Of a DNA stretch of 12,576 nt, positions 1 to 7,295 are shown piece after piece. The translations under genes were made by a program, and so were the position numbers. A model generated the notes under the pieces. It searched no databases, was not told the DNA's origin, and was given only the letters and a program-made list of their open reading frames with translations. The DNA is from PVC group bacterium (GTDB lineage Bacteria; Verrucomicrobiota; Kiritimatiellia; SS1-B-03-39; PXDE01). The stretch lies in the NCBI GenBank assembly GCA_003566475.1, contig PXDE01000322.1:1-12576 (forward strand). Direction: 5' to 3'. Numbering within the stretch: position 1 is the first letter of the stretch; each line of letters starts with the position of its first letter.

Positions 1-268
1 CGATGCGGCCGGTCACCGGGTGGTGCTGCACCTGCTTGAGCAGGGCCAGCCGGGCCGCCCCGTCCACCTCGAGGTTCACCAGCAGGCTCTCGCTGGTGTG
101 CCGGTGCAGCATCAGCTCGAACGCGTGCGCGGGCACCTGGATCGACTGCGCGGGCTGGCCGTGGCCATAGACCACCGCCGGAATGTCGCCGCCCCGCCGC
201 ACCCGGCGGGCCTGGCTGCTGCCCTGGCCCGTCCGGGCCGACGCTTTCACTGCCACTCGCTCTGCCAT
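1..268 (-). CDS. rplY: 50S ribosomal protein bL25 (Ctc/L25 family), C-terminus cut by window edge
   Basis: Binds 5S rRNA in the large ribosomal subunit. The 89 residues present match the N-terminal beta-barrel of the L25 family: a basic start (MAERVAVKASART), then ARRVRRGGDIPAVVYGHG at about residues 20-37, a serine-leucine-valine strand (ESLLVNLEVDG), and the family signature KQVQHHPVTGRI just before the window ends. Whether this is the short L25 or the longer Ctc (TL5) form with a C-terminal extension cannot be seen. The ATG at 266-268 is preceded by an AGGAGA ribosome binding site (complement of 278-283) at about 9 bases. It lies 29 bases after the prs stop codon on the same strand, the usual prs-rplY order, often followed by pth in other genomes. 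Identification is firm; only the C-terminus is unknown. Confidence 0.93.
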   Translation of the reverse strand, partial: MAERVAVKASARTGQGSSQARRVRRGGDIPAVVYGHGQPAQSIQVPAHAFELMLHRHTSESLLVNLEVDGAARLALLKQVQHHPVTGRI

Positions 269-297
269 AACCTTCGTTCTCCTGCGAAAACAGACCG

Positions 298-1224
298 CTA
301 GATCCGGAACAGCGAGGTGACCGACTGCCCGTGGTGGATGCGCATGATCGCCTCCCCGAGCAGCTCGGCCACCGACAGCGTGGTCACCGGAAATCCCCCG
401 TAGTCTCCCGAGGGAATCGTGTTGGTTACCACAAGCTCCTCCACAGGGGAAGCCTTTAATCGGGCCACCCCCTGCTCGTTGAGCAGACAGTGGGAAGCCA
501 CGGCCAGAACCCGCCTGGCCCCCCGCTGCGCCAGGATGGCCGCCGCCGAGGCCAGGGTGCCCGCCGTGGAGGTCATGTCGTCGACCAGGATGGCCGTCGT
601 CCCTTCCACGTCGCCCACCAGGTTGATCGCCTCGACCTCGGTGGCGCTCTTGCGCTGCTTGCCCACGATGGCCAGCCCCGCCCCCAGCAGGTTGGCGTAG
701 GCATAGGCCATCTTCAGCCCGCCCGGGTCGGGCGACACCACCACCACGTTGTCCAACCGCTTCTCCCGCAAGTACTTCACCAGCACGGGGGAGCAGTAGA
801 GGTGGTCCACCGGGATGTCGAAGAACCCCTGGATCTGCTGGGCGTGGAGGTCCACCGTGAGCACCCGGTTGGCCCCCGCCGCCACCAGCAGGTTGGCCAC
901 CAGCTTGGCCGTGATGGGCACCCGGGGCTGGTCCTTGCGGTCCTGCCGGGCGTAGCCGTAGTAGGGGATGATCGCCGTGATCCGCCGGGCCGACGACCGC
1001 CGGGCCGCGTCCATGATGATCAGCAGCTCCATCAGGTTCTCGTTGGCCGGGGGGCTGGTCGGCTGGACGATGTACACGTCCTGGCCCCGGATGTTCTGCT
1101 GGATCTTGACGTGGATCTCGCCGTCCGGGAACCGCTGGATGTGGATGTCGCCCAGGGGCTGCCCCACGAACTCCGCGATGTCCTGGGCCAGCCTGGGATG
1201 CGCCGTGCCGGAAAAGATGATCAT
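298..1224 (-). CDS. prs: Ribose-phosphate pyrophosphokinase (PRPP synthetase)
   Basis: Makes 5-phosphoribosyl-1-pyrophosphate from ribose 5-phosphate and ATP for purine, pyrimidine, histidine, tryptophan and NAD synthesis in the cytoplasm. The 308-residue product is near the usual 310-320. Visible family elements: the N-terminal FSGTAHP strand, RFPDGE (31-36), the ATP-contact region PYYGYARQDRK (87-97), the metal-binding DLHAQQIQGFF (125-135), PDPGG (166-170), a flexible catalytic loop around KQRK (189-192), and the ribose-phosphate loop VDDMTSTAGTL (214-224). In that last loop the Asp found in common bacterial and human class I enzymes (DDxxDTxGT) is Ser219; archaeal enzymes also carry Ser there. 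The ATG at 1222-1224 has GGAG five bases upstream. It follows the tRNA-Gln by about 40 bases on the same strand and precedes rplY by 29 bases, which suggests one transcript. Confidence 0.97.
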   Translation of the reverse strand: MIIFSGTAHPRLAQDIAEFVGQPLGDIHIQRFPDGEIHVKIQQNIRGQDVYIVQPTSPPANENLMELLIIMDAARRSSARRITAIIPYYGYARQDRKDQPRVPITAKLVANLLVAAGANRVLTVDLHAQQIQGFFDIPVDHLYCSPVLVKYLREKRLDNVVVVSPDPGGLKMAYAYANLLGAGLAIVGKQRKSATEVEAINLVGDVEGTTAILVDDMTSTAGTLASAAAILAQRGARRVLAVASHCLLNEQGVARLKASPVEELVVTNTIPSGDYGGFPVTTLSVAELLGEAIMRIHHGQSVTSLFRI

Positions 1225-1264
1225 GCCGTCTCCATGCCCCCGTTGCCGTGCTTCGGCCGGTGGA

Positions 1265-1338
1265 TGGTTGCCCGACCAGGATTCGAACCTGGACTCTGGC
1301 CTCCAAAGGGCCGTGTGCTGCCATTACACCATCGGGCA
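1265..1338 (-). tRNA. tRNA-Gln (anticodon UUG), CCA encoded
   Basis: Read on the minus strand, a cloverleaf folds from 1338 to 1265. The acceptor stem TGCCCGA (1338-1332) pairs with TCGGGCA (1275-1269) over 7 bp. The D arm has GTG/CAC pairs around an AATGG loop. The anticodon loop CTTTGGA spans 1308-1302 with anticodon TTG at 1306-1304. The T arm is CCAGG-TTCGAAT-CCTGG. Discriminator base A (1268) and the genomic CCA (1267-1265) follow. The outermost anticodon-stem pair is a C-A mismatch; the other four pairs are intact. The small size (74 nt with CCA) and loop sequence fit bacterial tRNA-Gln. It lies directly ahead of prs and may share its transcript. Confidence 0.95.
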
Positions 1339-1488
1339 GCCGCCGGACCCGCCGGCGCCACCTTGGCCAAAGCCCCTCTTCCTACGCCAAACCCGCCCCC
1401 GGAGCAAACCCGAAGCGCGTCCCGTCCGGTCGACCCGGCCGGGCAGACGAGGCTTGAGCCCCGCCCGGTCCGCCGGTAGCGTAGGTCC

Positions 1489-2655
1489 ATGGGTGCAACC
1501 ACCACCAAGCGTGCGGGACCGCGCCAGAAGCGTCCACCGAAGGGCTCGCGCCCGGCGGCCGGGTATCCGGAGGCCGCCGCCCCCGCCGCCCCTCGCGTCC
1601 GTGAGGTGGCCCTGGCCTTCGAGGCGGCCGAGGAAGTGCTACGCACGCTCCCCGCCGCCGACAACGAACAGGGGGCCGTGGAGAAGATGCTGCAGGCCAA
1701 TGGACTGTTCCGGAACCTGCCCTGGCCAAGCCCATTCGACTCCACCACCCATCGCCTGCATCGCGGGGATGCCCGCGACCTCTCCTGGATTCCCGACCAG
1801 TCTGTCCATCTGGTAGTGACCTCCCCTCCTTACTGGACCCTCAAAGAATACGAGCAGACGGAGGGACAGCTCTCGGTGATCGAGGACTACGAGTCGTTCC
1901 TGGACGAGCTGGACCGGGCCTGGCTGGAGTGCCGGCGGGTTCTCGCGCCCGGAGGGCGGATCTGCTGCGTGGTCGGGGATGTGTGCGTTCCAAGAAAGCG
2001 GGGCGGACGCCACTACATCATGCCCCTCCACGCCGACATCCAGGTCCGGGGGCGGCGGCTTGGCCTCGACTGCCTCACCCCCATCCTCTGGCAGAAGATC
2101 GCCAACGGCGCGACCGAGGCCGAGGGCAACGGGGCGGGGTTCTACGGCAAGCCCTACCAGCCCGGAGCCATCGTCAAGAACGACGTCGAGTACATCCTCT
2201 TCCTCCGCAAGGGGGGCGAGTACCGCTCGCCATCCACCCTTCAGCGGGTTCTTTCCATGCTGACCAAAGACGAGATGAGGAATTGGCTCCGCTCCTCGTG
2301 GACCGACATCCGCGGCTCCTCCACCCGCAACGGCCATCCCGCCCCGTACCCGGCGGATCTGGCCGAACGCCTCATCCGCCTGTTCTCCTTCGCCGGAGAC
2401 ACGGTCCTGGACCCCTTCGCAGGCACCGGCAGCACCTCCATCGCCGCGTTGGCCTGCGGACGAAACAGCATCGCCAACGAGATCGAGCCGCAGTACCTGA
2501 AGATGGCCGAGCAACGGCTCCGGCGGGCGGTGGCGGAGACGCACATGTTCGGGCCGTCGCGGGCGTCGTTGGCGATGGACGCGGCCACGACGCGCAGCGA
2601 GTATGCCGCCCTCCTGCTCCGGGTCTCCCGCGAGTACGACCGCCGGTTCGCATGA
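1489..2655 (+). CDS. Beta-class DNA methyltransferase (N4-cytosine or N6-adenine), orphan
   Basis: Transfers a methyl group from S-adenosylmethionine to the exocyclic amino group of cytosine or adenine in DNA. The 388-residue product has the catalytic motif IV TSPPYW at 111-116 and, near the C-terminus, the AdoMet-binding motif DPFAGTGST at 308-316, so motif IV precedes motif I as in the beta class. HPAPYP (283-288) is the segment normally found just before motif I. A central region (about 150-270) probably carries target recognition. SPPYW favours N4-cytosine modification, but N6-adenine enzymes share it. The first ~40 residues are a basic, Pro/Ala-rich tail outside the catalytic fold. The ATG at 1489 has only a weak AGG upstream, so the true start could be internal. 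No restriction endonuclease gene is adjacent, so it looks like an orphan methyltransferase. Its stop overlaps the next gene's start. Confidence 0.9.
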   Translation: MGATTTKRAGPRQKRPPKGSRPAAGYPEAAAPAAPRVREVALAFEAAEEVLRTLPAADNEQGAVEKMLQANGLFRNLPWPSPFDSTTHRLHRGDARDLSWIPDQSVHLVVTSPPYWTLKEYEQTEGQLSVIEDYESFLDELDRAWLECRRVLAPGGRICCVVGDVCVPRKRGGRHYIMPLHADIQVRGRRLGLDCLTPILWQKIANGATEAEGNGAGFYGKPYQPGAIVKNDVEYILFLRKGGEYRSPSTLQRVLSMLTKDEMRNWLRSSWTDIRGSSTRNGHPAPYPADLAERLIRLFSFAGDTVLDPFAGTGSTSIAALACGRNSIANEIEPQYLKMAEQRLRRAVAETHMFGPSRASLAMDAATTRSEYAALLLRVSREYDRRFA

Positions 2656-4364
2656 GAATTTCGGAGGCGTCTGGAGTGGCAGTACCTGATCCCCTGGACA
2701 TTCTCCGCGCCGGCGCGGCGAGTTTCGCGCCGCATATCCGCGACGATGGCGAATGCGTGGATCCGGTGGTGGGCGAGCCCACCCAGTACGCCACGCCCTA
2801 CCACGCCTGGGTCCGCCTCGCGCTCGGCGACACCGACGCCGCCCTGCCCGTCCTCGACGCCGCCCTCCGCCACCTCGAGGATCCGGCGCTTACGCCCAAC
2901 CCCTCCGGCGTCCACCGATCCACGTTCTCGGTGGCGGGCCTCAACCACCGCGACTTCTTCTGGCCCCCGGTGGTCCGGTGTGTGGGCCGCCTCCTCGAGG
3001 CAGGCCACCCTCAGGCCGGGGCGTTCGCCGACCGGCTGGCCGCCATCCGGGTGCCGGACAGCTTCCGGACGCGGGGGCCCTCGAACTGGGCCGCCGTGTG
3101 GATTCGCGGCGAATGGCGGCGCATCCGCCTGGGCCGGAGTCCGCACGACCGCGACACCCTCGACCGCTGGCTCGACCCCTTCTTCGACAGCCGCCTCCTC
3201 CCCGAGCGGGGCCTCTACCTCGAACCCGGCCACCCCAACAGCTACGACCTGTTCACCCGCCTCCACCTGGCCGAGCTCCTGGCCGACGGCTACGACGGCC
3301 GATGGCGCGAGGCCCTCGAGACCCTGGCCCGGCGCGGCCTCGACCGCAGTCTGGCCATGCAGCTTTCCGACGGGAGCCTGGCCTCGGCCCACCGCTCGAC
3401 CGGCCAGACCTGGACCCTGGGCGCCCAGTGCGCCCTGTTCGCCCTCTACGCGGGGCCGCTGGCCCGCCTGGCCGGGAACCGGCAGGAGGAGGTCACCCAG
3501 GCCGCCCACCGGGCTCTGGCCGCTCTCGCCCTCGCCCAGCGGAAGGACGGCCCGTTCAGTCCCGTGCAGAACCAGCTCCCCCCGGAATGGCGGGTGGGCT
3601 ACGAGGGCTACACCGCCGACGCTCATTACGGGAACCTGGCCCTGGGGTTCCTGGCCTGCGCCATCGACACCGGCTTCCCGGCCGCGCCGTCGGGCAGGGA
3701 CCGTGATCCCTTCGCCTGGGCCGACGACGCCCCGCTGTTCCGGGCCCTGGCCCATGCCGGCCCCTGCTCGGCCCATGTGAACGCCTGGCCCGCCCCCGCC
3801 TACGACGCCTTCGGCCTGGCCGACCTCACCGTCGGCCCGGGCCGGTTCCTGCAATGGGGCACGCCGGTCACCCACCTCCCCACCGGCGAGCGGTTCCTAC
3901 CCGGGCTGGCCCGGATCGAGGAAGGACAGGTGCTGCCCCTGAGCGCGGAGGCGCATGCCCTGGCCGGCCCCATCCGGACCTCGTCCGACGCGGCCATGGC
4001 GGGGATCGAACTCGAAACCGCCGTCCGCGGGGAAGCCTTCGGGTACCGGCTGGCGGCGCGGGTCACCCCGCGCGACATCCACATCGAGGAGGCGCTGCCC
4101 GGCCGCACCGGCCCCCTGGCCCTGCTCGTGCCCTATCTGCTGGATCCGGGTACGGGAACGCTCACCGAAGTCGCCGAGGAGGGCCCGACCGTGGTGTTCC
4201 GGCATGGCCCCGAGACGGTGCGGCTGCATCTCGACGCCTGCCCGGCCCGGGTCCGGGTGAACCCCTACGGCTTCGAGAACCGCCGCGGCCGCTGCGGCCT
4301 CGCCCGCATCGACCTCGCCCGCCCCGCCGCCGGCCTCTCCTGGCGACTTGAGCCGGACCGCTGA
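2652..4364 (+). CDS. Probable alpha/alpha-toroid plus beta-sandwich protein, possible polysaccharide-degrading enzyme (uncharacterised)
   Basis: 570 residues with no signal peptide or membrane segment, so probably cytoplasmic. I do not recognise a named family. Residues 1 to ~345 look like repeated amphipathic helix pairs rich in Trp, Tyr, His and Asn at helix ends: PTQYATPYHAW (43-53), LNHRDFFWPP (97-106), GPSNWAAVW (142-150), HPNSYDLFTRLHLAELL (194-210), STGQTWTLGAQ (249-259), YTADAHYGNLALGFLA (320-335). This resembles the alpha/alpha toroid of heparinase-type lyases and six-hairpin glycosidases. Residues ~385-570 are beta-rich, like the beta-sandwich that often follows a toroid. No catalytic residue can be assigned. 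Its ATG overlaps the methyltransferase stop (ATGA), implying translational coupling. An in-frame GTG at 2676 with GGAGG eight bases upstream (2663-2667) is an equally good start, giving 562 residues. Confidence 0.8.
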   Translation: MRISEASGVAVPDPLDILRAGAASFAPHIRDDGECVDPVVGEPTQYATPYHAWVRLALGDTDAALPVLDAALRHLEDPALTPNPSGVHRSTFSVAGLNHRDFFWPPVVRCVGRLLEAGHPQAGAFADRLAAIRVPDSFRTRGPSNWAAVWIRGEWRRIRLGRSPHDRDTLDRWLDPFFDSRLLPERGLYLEPGHPNSYDLFTRLHLAELLADGYDGRWREALETLARRGLDRSLAMQLSDGSLASAHRSTGQTWTLGAQCALFALYAGPLARLAGNRQEEVTQAAHRALAALALAQRKDGPFSPVQNQLPPEWRVGYEGYTADAHYGNLALGFLACAIDTGFPAAPSGRDRDPFAWADDAPLFRALAHAGPCSAHVNAWPAPAYDAFGLADLTVGPGRFLQWGTPVTHLPTGERFLPGLARIEEGQVLPLSAEAHALAGPIRTSSDAAMAGIELETAVRGEAFGYRLAARVTPRDIHIEEALPGRTGPLALLVPYLLDPGTGTLTEVAEEGPTVVFRHGPETVRLHLDACPARVRVNPYGFENRRGRCGLARIDLARPAAGLSWRLEPDR

Positions 4365-4405
4365 GCTTGAAGTCTTGTGGGCCCGGAAGAGCGACGTCGT
4401 TCCGA

Positions 4406-4930
4406 TCAACTCGCTGACGATAGGCTTGCACCCTCGCCCAGAAGCAGGTCGGCCTGCTTGCGGATGAGCCGGATCAGGAGAAGGATCGAGCGATCACTGT
4501 CGTCCAGCGCCGGGAAAGCATGCTCGCAGGGGGTCACCACGCTTCCTCTGGATCCTATCCATGGGTATTCCGGATTGTCCGCGCGGGTACCCTGCCGGTC
4601 CAGGGCGGGAGCCAAGGTTTCGATCTCCTGTGCGAACTTCCGGATGGCCTTAATCTGCCAACCGGGGATGCTGGCCTTCCCCGGTATTCGGCTGAACATG
4701 TCCCGCGCGATCGTGGGAAGGACCTTGGCCACGCACGCATGGGTGCTCCGGACACTTTCCCGCCCGCTAGCCTTGATGAGGTGGGCTTTGCAGATCTTCT
4801 CGGCCCCCATCTGGAGGTAATGCAGGCGATGGCACTTCTCGGCCCCACCTGCGGCCAGAATGTCCCTGGCGTTCAGGTCCGATTGGGCTTGGCGGGCGAA
4901 GGCCCTGACCCAATCATCGTCCGGTGCCAT
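4406..4930 (-). CDS. HEPN-like protein, second gene of a coupled pair
   Basis: 174 residues, all-helical by appearance. Near the N-terminus, FARQAQSDLNARDIL is followed by HYLQMGAEKICKAHLIKASG. This is the layout of HEPN domains: an A-x2-DL-x-A helix, then a Q-x2-EK-x2-KA helix. HEPN domains occur in toxins, RNases and nucleotidyltransferase partners. The R-x4-6-H motif of catalytic HEPN RNases is not visible, so this may be a non-catalytic HEPN. Other marks are RIPGKASIPGWQIKAIRKFAQ and DNPEYPW. I chose the ATG at 4930; a GTG at 4942 would add four residues and leave only three bases after the upstream stop. Neither has a strong ribosome binding site, so translation is probably coupled to the gene before it. 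It converges with the 570-residue gene, 41 bases apart at their 3' ends. Confidence 0.8.
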   Translation of the reverse strand: MAPDDDWVRAFARQAQSDLNARDILAAGGAEKCHRLHYLQMGAEKICKAHLIKASGRESVRSTHACVAKVLPTIARDMFSRIPGKASIPGWQIKAIRKFAQEIETLAPALDRQGTRADNPEYPWIGSRGSVVTPCEHAFPALDDSDRSILLLIRLIRKQADLLLGEGASLSSAS

Positions 4931-4945
4931 CACGGCCACCACGGC

Positions 4946-5293
4946 CTATCGGGTCGCCAGTTCCCGGCCGATTCGCCACCCTCGCGTCGTAAGATCCCTC
5001 TCTAAGTCCCCTGTGTTCTTGAACTCCCTGGGCGACACTTCGACAATGACGGACGGATAGCGCACGCCACGTGCGGGGTCGGGCGCAAAGGCGACCGGCT
5101 CGACCCCACGCTCGATCGTGCCGTCCACGATCTCCAGCAGCGCGATGGGGCCTCGATCCGACGTCGGCTCGACGGAATCAAGCAGAAAGACTCGCTGGAG
5201 GTTCGGTTCAACCCTTAAATGATTCCTCGCCAGCTTTCTGGCGGCACTGGCTCGTTGGGGGTCCACAGGGTTCGTGGTGGTTCGGGCTGACAT
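4946..5293 (-). CDS. Small conserved-looking protein of unknown function, first gene of HEPN pair
   Basis: 115 residues, soluble, no signal peptide. I do not recognise a named family. The C-terminal two thirds look like a compact alpha/beta domain with a dense motif IALLEIVDGTIERGVEPVAF, then DPARGVRYPSVIVEVSPREF and a final GWRIGREL. The N-terminal ~30 residues are basic (ARKLARNHLRV). The ATG at 5291-5293 has a near-perfect AGGAGG ribosome binding site (complement of 5303-5308) nine bases upstream, and a plausible promoter lies further up. The stop is immediately followed by the HEPN-like gene, so the two are almost certainly made together. It could be a partner or antitoxin-like protein; that is inference from gene order only. 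Confidence 0.78.
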   Translation of the reverse strand: MSARTTTNPVDPQRASAARKLARNHLRVEPNLQRVFLLDSVEPTSDRGPIALLEIVDGTIERGVEPVAFAPDPARGVRYPSVIVEVSPREFKNTGDLERDLTTRGWRIGRELATR

Positions 5294-5767
5294 GGATCAT
5301 CGCCTCCTCGGGAGCTTGAATGTCGGAGAGAATACCCCGGAAGGTCGGAGCGGACAAGTCTGGCCAGGAGGCCGCACGCCCGGTCCTACACATCCTCGCC
5401 GTCGGGGCCAGTCTTGGTGTCTCAGAGCCCAGCCCCTGAACCCCGCCGCAACGGGGCTATGCCGCGACAGGTCGTCGGACACGTTTAGAGTTGCGCCGTT
5501 GCAGCCGCGCATTCTCGGTGGGTCTCTCGCACCAGCCCCACAACCCCGCCCCCAAACCCCCGCGCCACCACAGGCCTGAACGCCTACCTCCCCCTACGGA
5601 CTCTGCGCGAAGAATCCTGGCGCTTCAGGGCTGCTGCCGTCCCGGAATGCGGGCAATGGACGGGTTCGCCCTCCAGGTCGCGGGCACGCCACAACCCCGA
5701 AGGGGTTTCGTCCGCCAGCCCAGGCTTGTGCCGTAGGCGCTACCCTGGGGCTGGCGGACCATTCCCA
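5294..5767. other. Intergenic region between the HEPN pair and the glycosyltransferase gene
   Basis: This 474-base stretch holds the promoter and leader of the HEPN pair at its left end and the hairpin-rich element at its right end. Between about 5358 and 5640 I see no convincing gene, RNA or repeat. Open frames crossing it are short and show no protein-like pattern. Confidence 0.6.
5303..5357 (-). promoter_or_regulatory. Promoter and ribosome binding site of the HEPN pair
   Basis: On the minus strand, TTGTCC (complement of 5352-5357) is followed after exactly 17 bases by TATTCT (complement of 5329-5334). These resemble sigma-70 -35 and -10 boxes with four of six consensus bases each. The predicted start is near 5322, leaving about 30 bases of leader that contain AGGAGG (5303-5308). 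Spacing and position fit well; the boxes themselves are only moderate matches. Confidence 0.4.
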
Positions 5768-5785
5768 TCAACCCTGAAGGGGTTG
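5692..5785. repeat. Hairpin-rich REP-like palindromic element
   Basis: Three hairpins lie in tandem. The first is AACCCC-GAA-GGGGTT (5693-5707). The second is a long central stem in which TCCGCCAGCC (5711-5720) pairs perfectly with GGCTGGCGGA (5749-5758), extended by CAGG/CCTG with one bulged base and a small GCC-GTA-GGC inner hairpin. The third is CAACCCT-GAA-GGGGTTG (5769-5785), nearly the same sequence as the first. Outer hairpins of the same sequence flanking a long central stem resemble REP/BIME-type elements mobilised by RAYT transposases, and short repeats of this style are common in Planctomycetes and Verrucomicrobia. Only one copy is in the window, so repetition is inferred. It may also end transcription from the operon to its right. 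Confidence 0.6.
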
Positions 5786-7243
5786 CGTCAGGTCGGGTAT
5801 GGCCCTGGAAGCGGGCGAGGAACCCGACACCAGCGGGAGCAGGGCGAGGGGGATGAGGGTGGAGGGGACAGCGAGGAGGCGGGGGAGGGCGGCGAGGTGG
5901 AAGTGGGCCTCGCGCTCCATGAGGGTGCTGAATCCGTACACCGCGCTGTACCCGACCACGCACACCCCGAGCATGGCCACCAGAAACCGGAGTTCCTGAG
6001 TACGGACGAACCGGACGGGGTGGAGGAGGGCCGAGATTCCGACCAGGGGCCAGAGCCAGGCGGACTGACCGCCGTCGAGGATGTAGTCCGACCACGCGGC
6101 CCGGAAGGCCTGGCCGATCCAGTTCCACGAATCGGCCCCCTTCCACACCCACTCGAAGTCCGGGGTCTCCGCGCCCAGGATCCCGGCCACCACCCGCCAG
6201 GCCAGAAGCAGCGGCAGACCGGCCGCCGACCATCCGAGAATCCTCCAGCGTCCCGGCCATCCAGCCGCGACCCCCGCCACCACGGCCGCGTAGAGCACCA
6301 CCGCCTCGTTCTTGTACCACCCCATGGCCCCCAGCAGCACCCAGCCCAGGATGACGCCCGACCGCTGTCCGCTCCGGATGCCGTCCCACAGGGTCGCCAC
6401 CCCCACCACCAGGTAGAACATCAGCACGGGCTCCGCATAGCCGAATTCGGCCCACAGGCTTTGCTGACGGGTCATGAACAGGCACAGCAGCGGTACCGGA
6501 AGCACCCACGCGGCCACGCCGCCCGCCCGGGTGATGCGCCGGACCAGGAACAGGAGGGTCATGGCGGTGAACGACCACGGCACCAGCATCAGGAACCGCC
6601 GGTCGAACCGCCCCATCCACGCCGCGGCCCACACCAGCAGTCCGGGATACCCCAGCGGGTAGGACGGGTGCGAGAAGGAGTACGCCGGATCCTGGAACAT
6701 GGCCAACGGCACGGACTGGGTCTCGTAGATCAGCCGGGCCTTGAATCCCCACACCTGCACCGCCGGCATGGCCGACCACTCGAAAGGCAGCGCGAGCCAG
6801 GCCTGCCAAAGTAGAAGCCCAATGCCCAGTGCGAGCCAGAACCCACCTGGCGGAGCATGTGCGGTTCCTAAGACGCCCAAAAAAGTCCGGCCGAGCCGAC
6901 CTCCAAGTCGACGCCGATGGCTACAGGCTTCCTCGCCCGTGCCTCCTGCCTCCGTCGTCGACGATTCCAAGCGGGCCTCTGGTAGCCGACAACTCTCGGA
7001 TCCTTCAGCATTCTCCCATGCGCACCCTCTCCGCCTACGGCCGACAAGCCCCGCAAGAACCATAGCGATCATGACGAGTGCTGACAGGGCCAGCGCCCTG
7101 CTCGCAAACAGAACTCCGATGCCCAATGCGAGCAGCGCGATCCCGGACGCCGAAAATCCGAGAAAAGCTATAGCCACTGCCACGGCCAGCGACAGATCCC
7201 GGGCGCGAACGTGGATGCCTTCTGCACGATTCCCAGTGACCAC
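5768..7243 (-). CDS. GT-C/GT39-like integral membrane glycosyltransferase
   Basis: Probable polyprenyl-phosphate-sugar-dependent glycosyltransferase of the ArnT/PMT type, acting in the cytoplasmic membrane with its active site outside. The 491-residue product has many hydrophobic helices: a first pair at about 16-67, a charged Arg/Glu-rich loop at about 68-130, then about nine more. Family-like marks are the first large external loop with QVWGFKAR (163-170) and HPSYPLGYP (192-200), and YKNEA (310-314). The acidic residue usually seen near the W-x2-KA motif is not obvious. The longest open frame begins with TTG at 7366 and would overlap the upstream gene by 71 bases. I prefer GTG at 7241-7243, which has GAGG (complement of 7250-7253) six bases upstream. 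The C-terminal codons and stop lie in the third hairpin of the adjacent repeat. Base composition is lower in GC in the first ~400 bases than in the rest. Confidence 0.85.
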   Translation of the reverse strand: MVTGNRAEGIHVRARDLSLAVAVAIAFLGFSASGIALLALGIGVLFASRALALSALVMIAMVLAGLVGRRRRGCAWENAEGSESCRLPEARLESSTTEAGGTGEEACSHRRRLGGRLGRTFLGVLGTAHAPPGGFWLALGIGLLLWQAWLALPFEWSAMPAVQVWGFKARLIYETQSVPLAMFQDPAYSFSHPSYPLGYPGLLVWAAAWMGRFDRRFLMLVPWSFTAMTLLFLVRRITRAGGVAAWVLPVPLLCLFMTRQQSLWAEFGYAEPVLMFYLVVGVATLWDGIRSGQRSGVILGWVLLGAMGWYKNEAVVLYAAVVAGVAAGWPGRWRILGWSAAGLPLLLAWRVVAGILGAETPDFEWVWKGADSWNWIGQAFRAAWSDYILDGGQSAWLWPLVGISALLHPVRFVRTQELRFLVAMLGVCVVGYSAVYGFSTLMEREAHFHLAALPRLLAVPSTLIPLALLPLVSGSSPASRAIPDLTQPLQG

Positions 7244-7295
7244 AATGCACCTCAGCGCAAAGGCCGTCCAGACGATCGACCGCAGCCAGCCACCT

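Noticed and set aside
1265..1338. tRNA-Gln as an attachment site for an integrated element.
   Set aside because: No integrase gene is seen, and I saw no repeat of the tRNA 3' end elsewhere in the window; the adjacent prs-rplY order is the normal core arrangement.
1929..2651. Upstream extension of the 570-residue gene's frame (811 codons in all).
   Set aside because: It lies wholly inside the methyltransferase gene in another frame, is Arg/Pro/His-rich low-complexity sequence, and a coupled ATG at 2652 (or GTG at 2676) explains the real start.
2241..3875. Long minus-strand open frame (544 codons) opposite the methyltransferase and toroid genes.
   Set aside because: A product of high GC on the opposite strand; Gly/Val/Glu-rich with no motif, while the plus strand has clear coding signals.
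5726..6814. Plus-strand open frame of 362 codons opposite the glycosyltransferase.
   Set aside because: Arg/Pro/His/Gln-rich composition without structure; the minus strand encodes recognisable membrane helices and GT39-type motifs.
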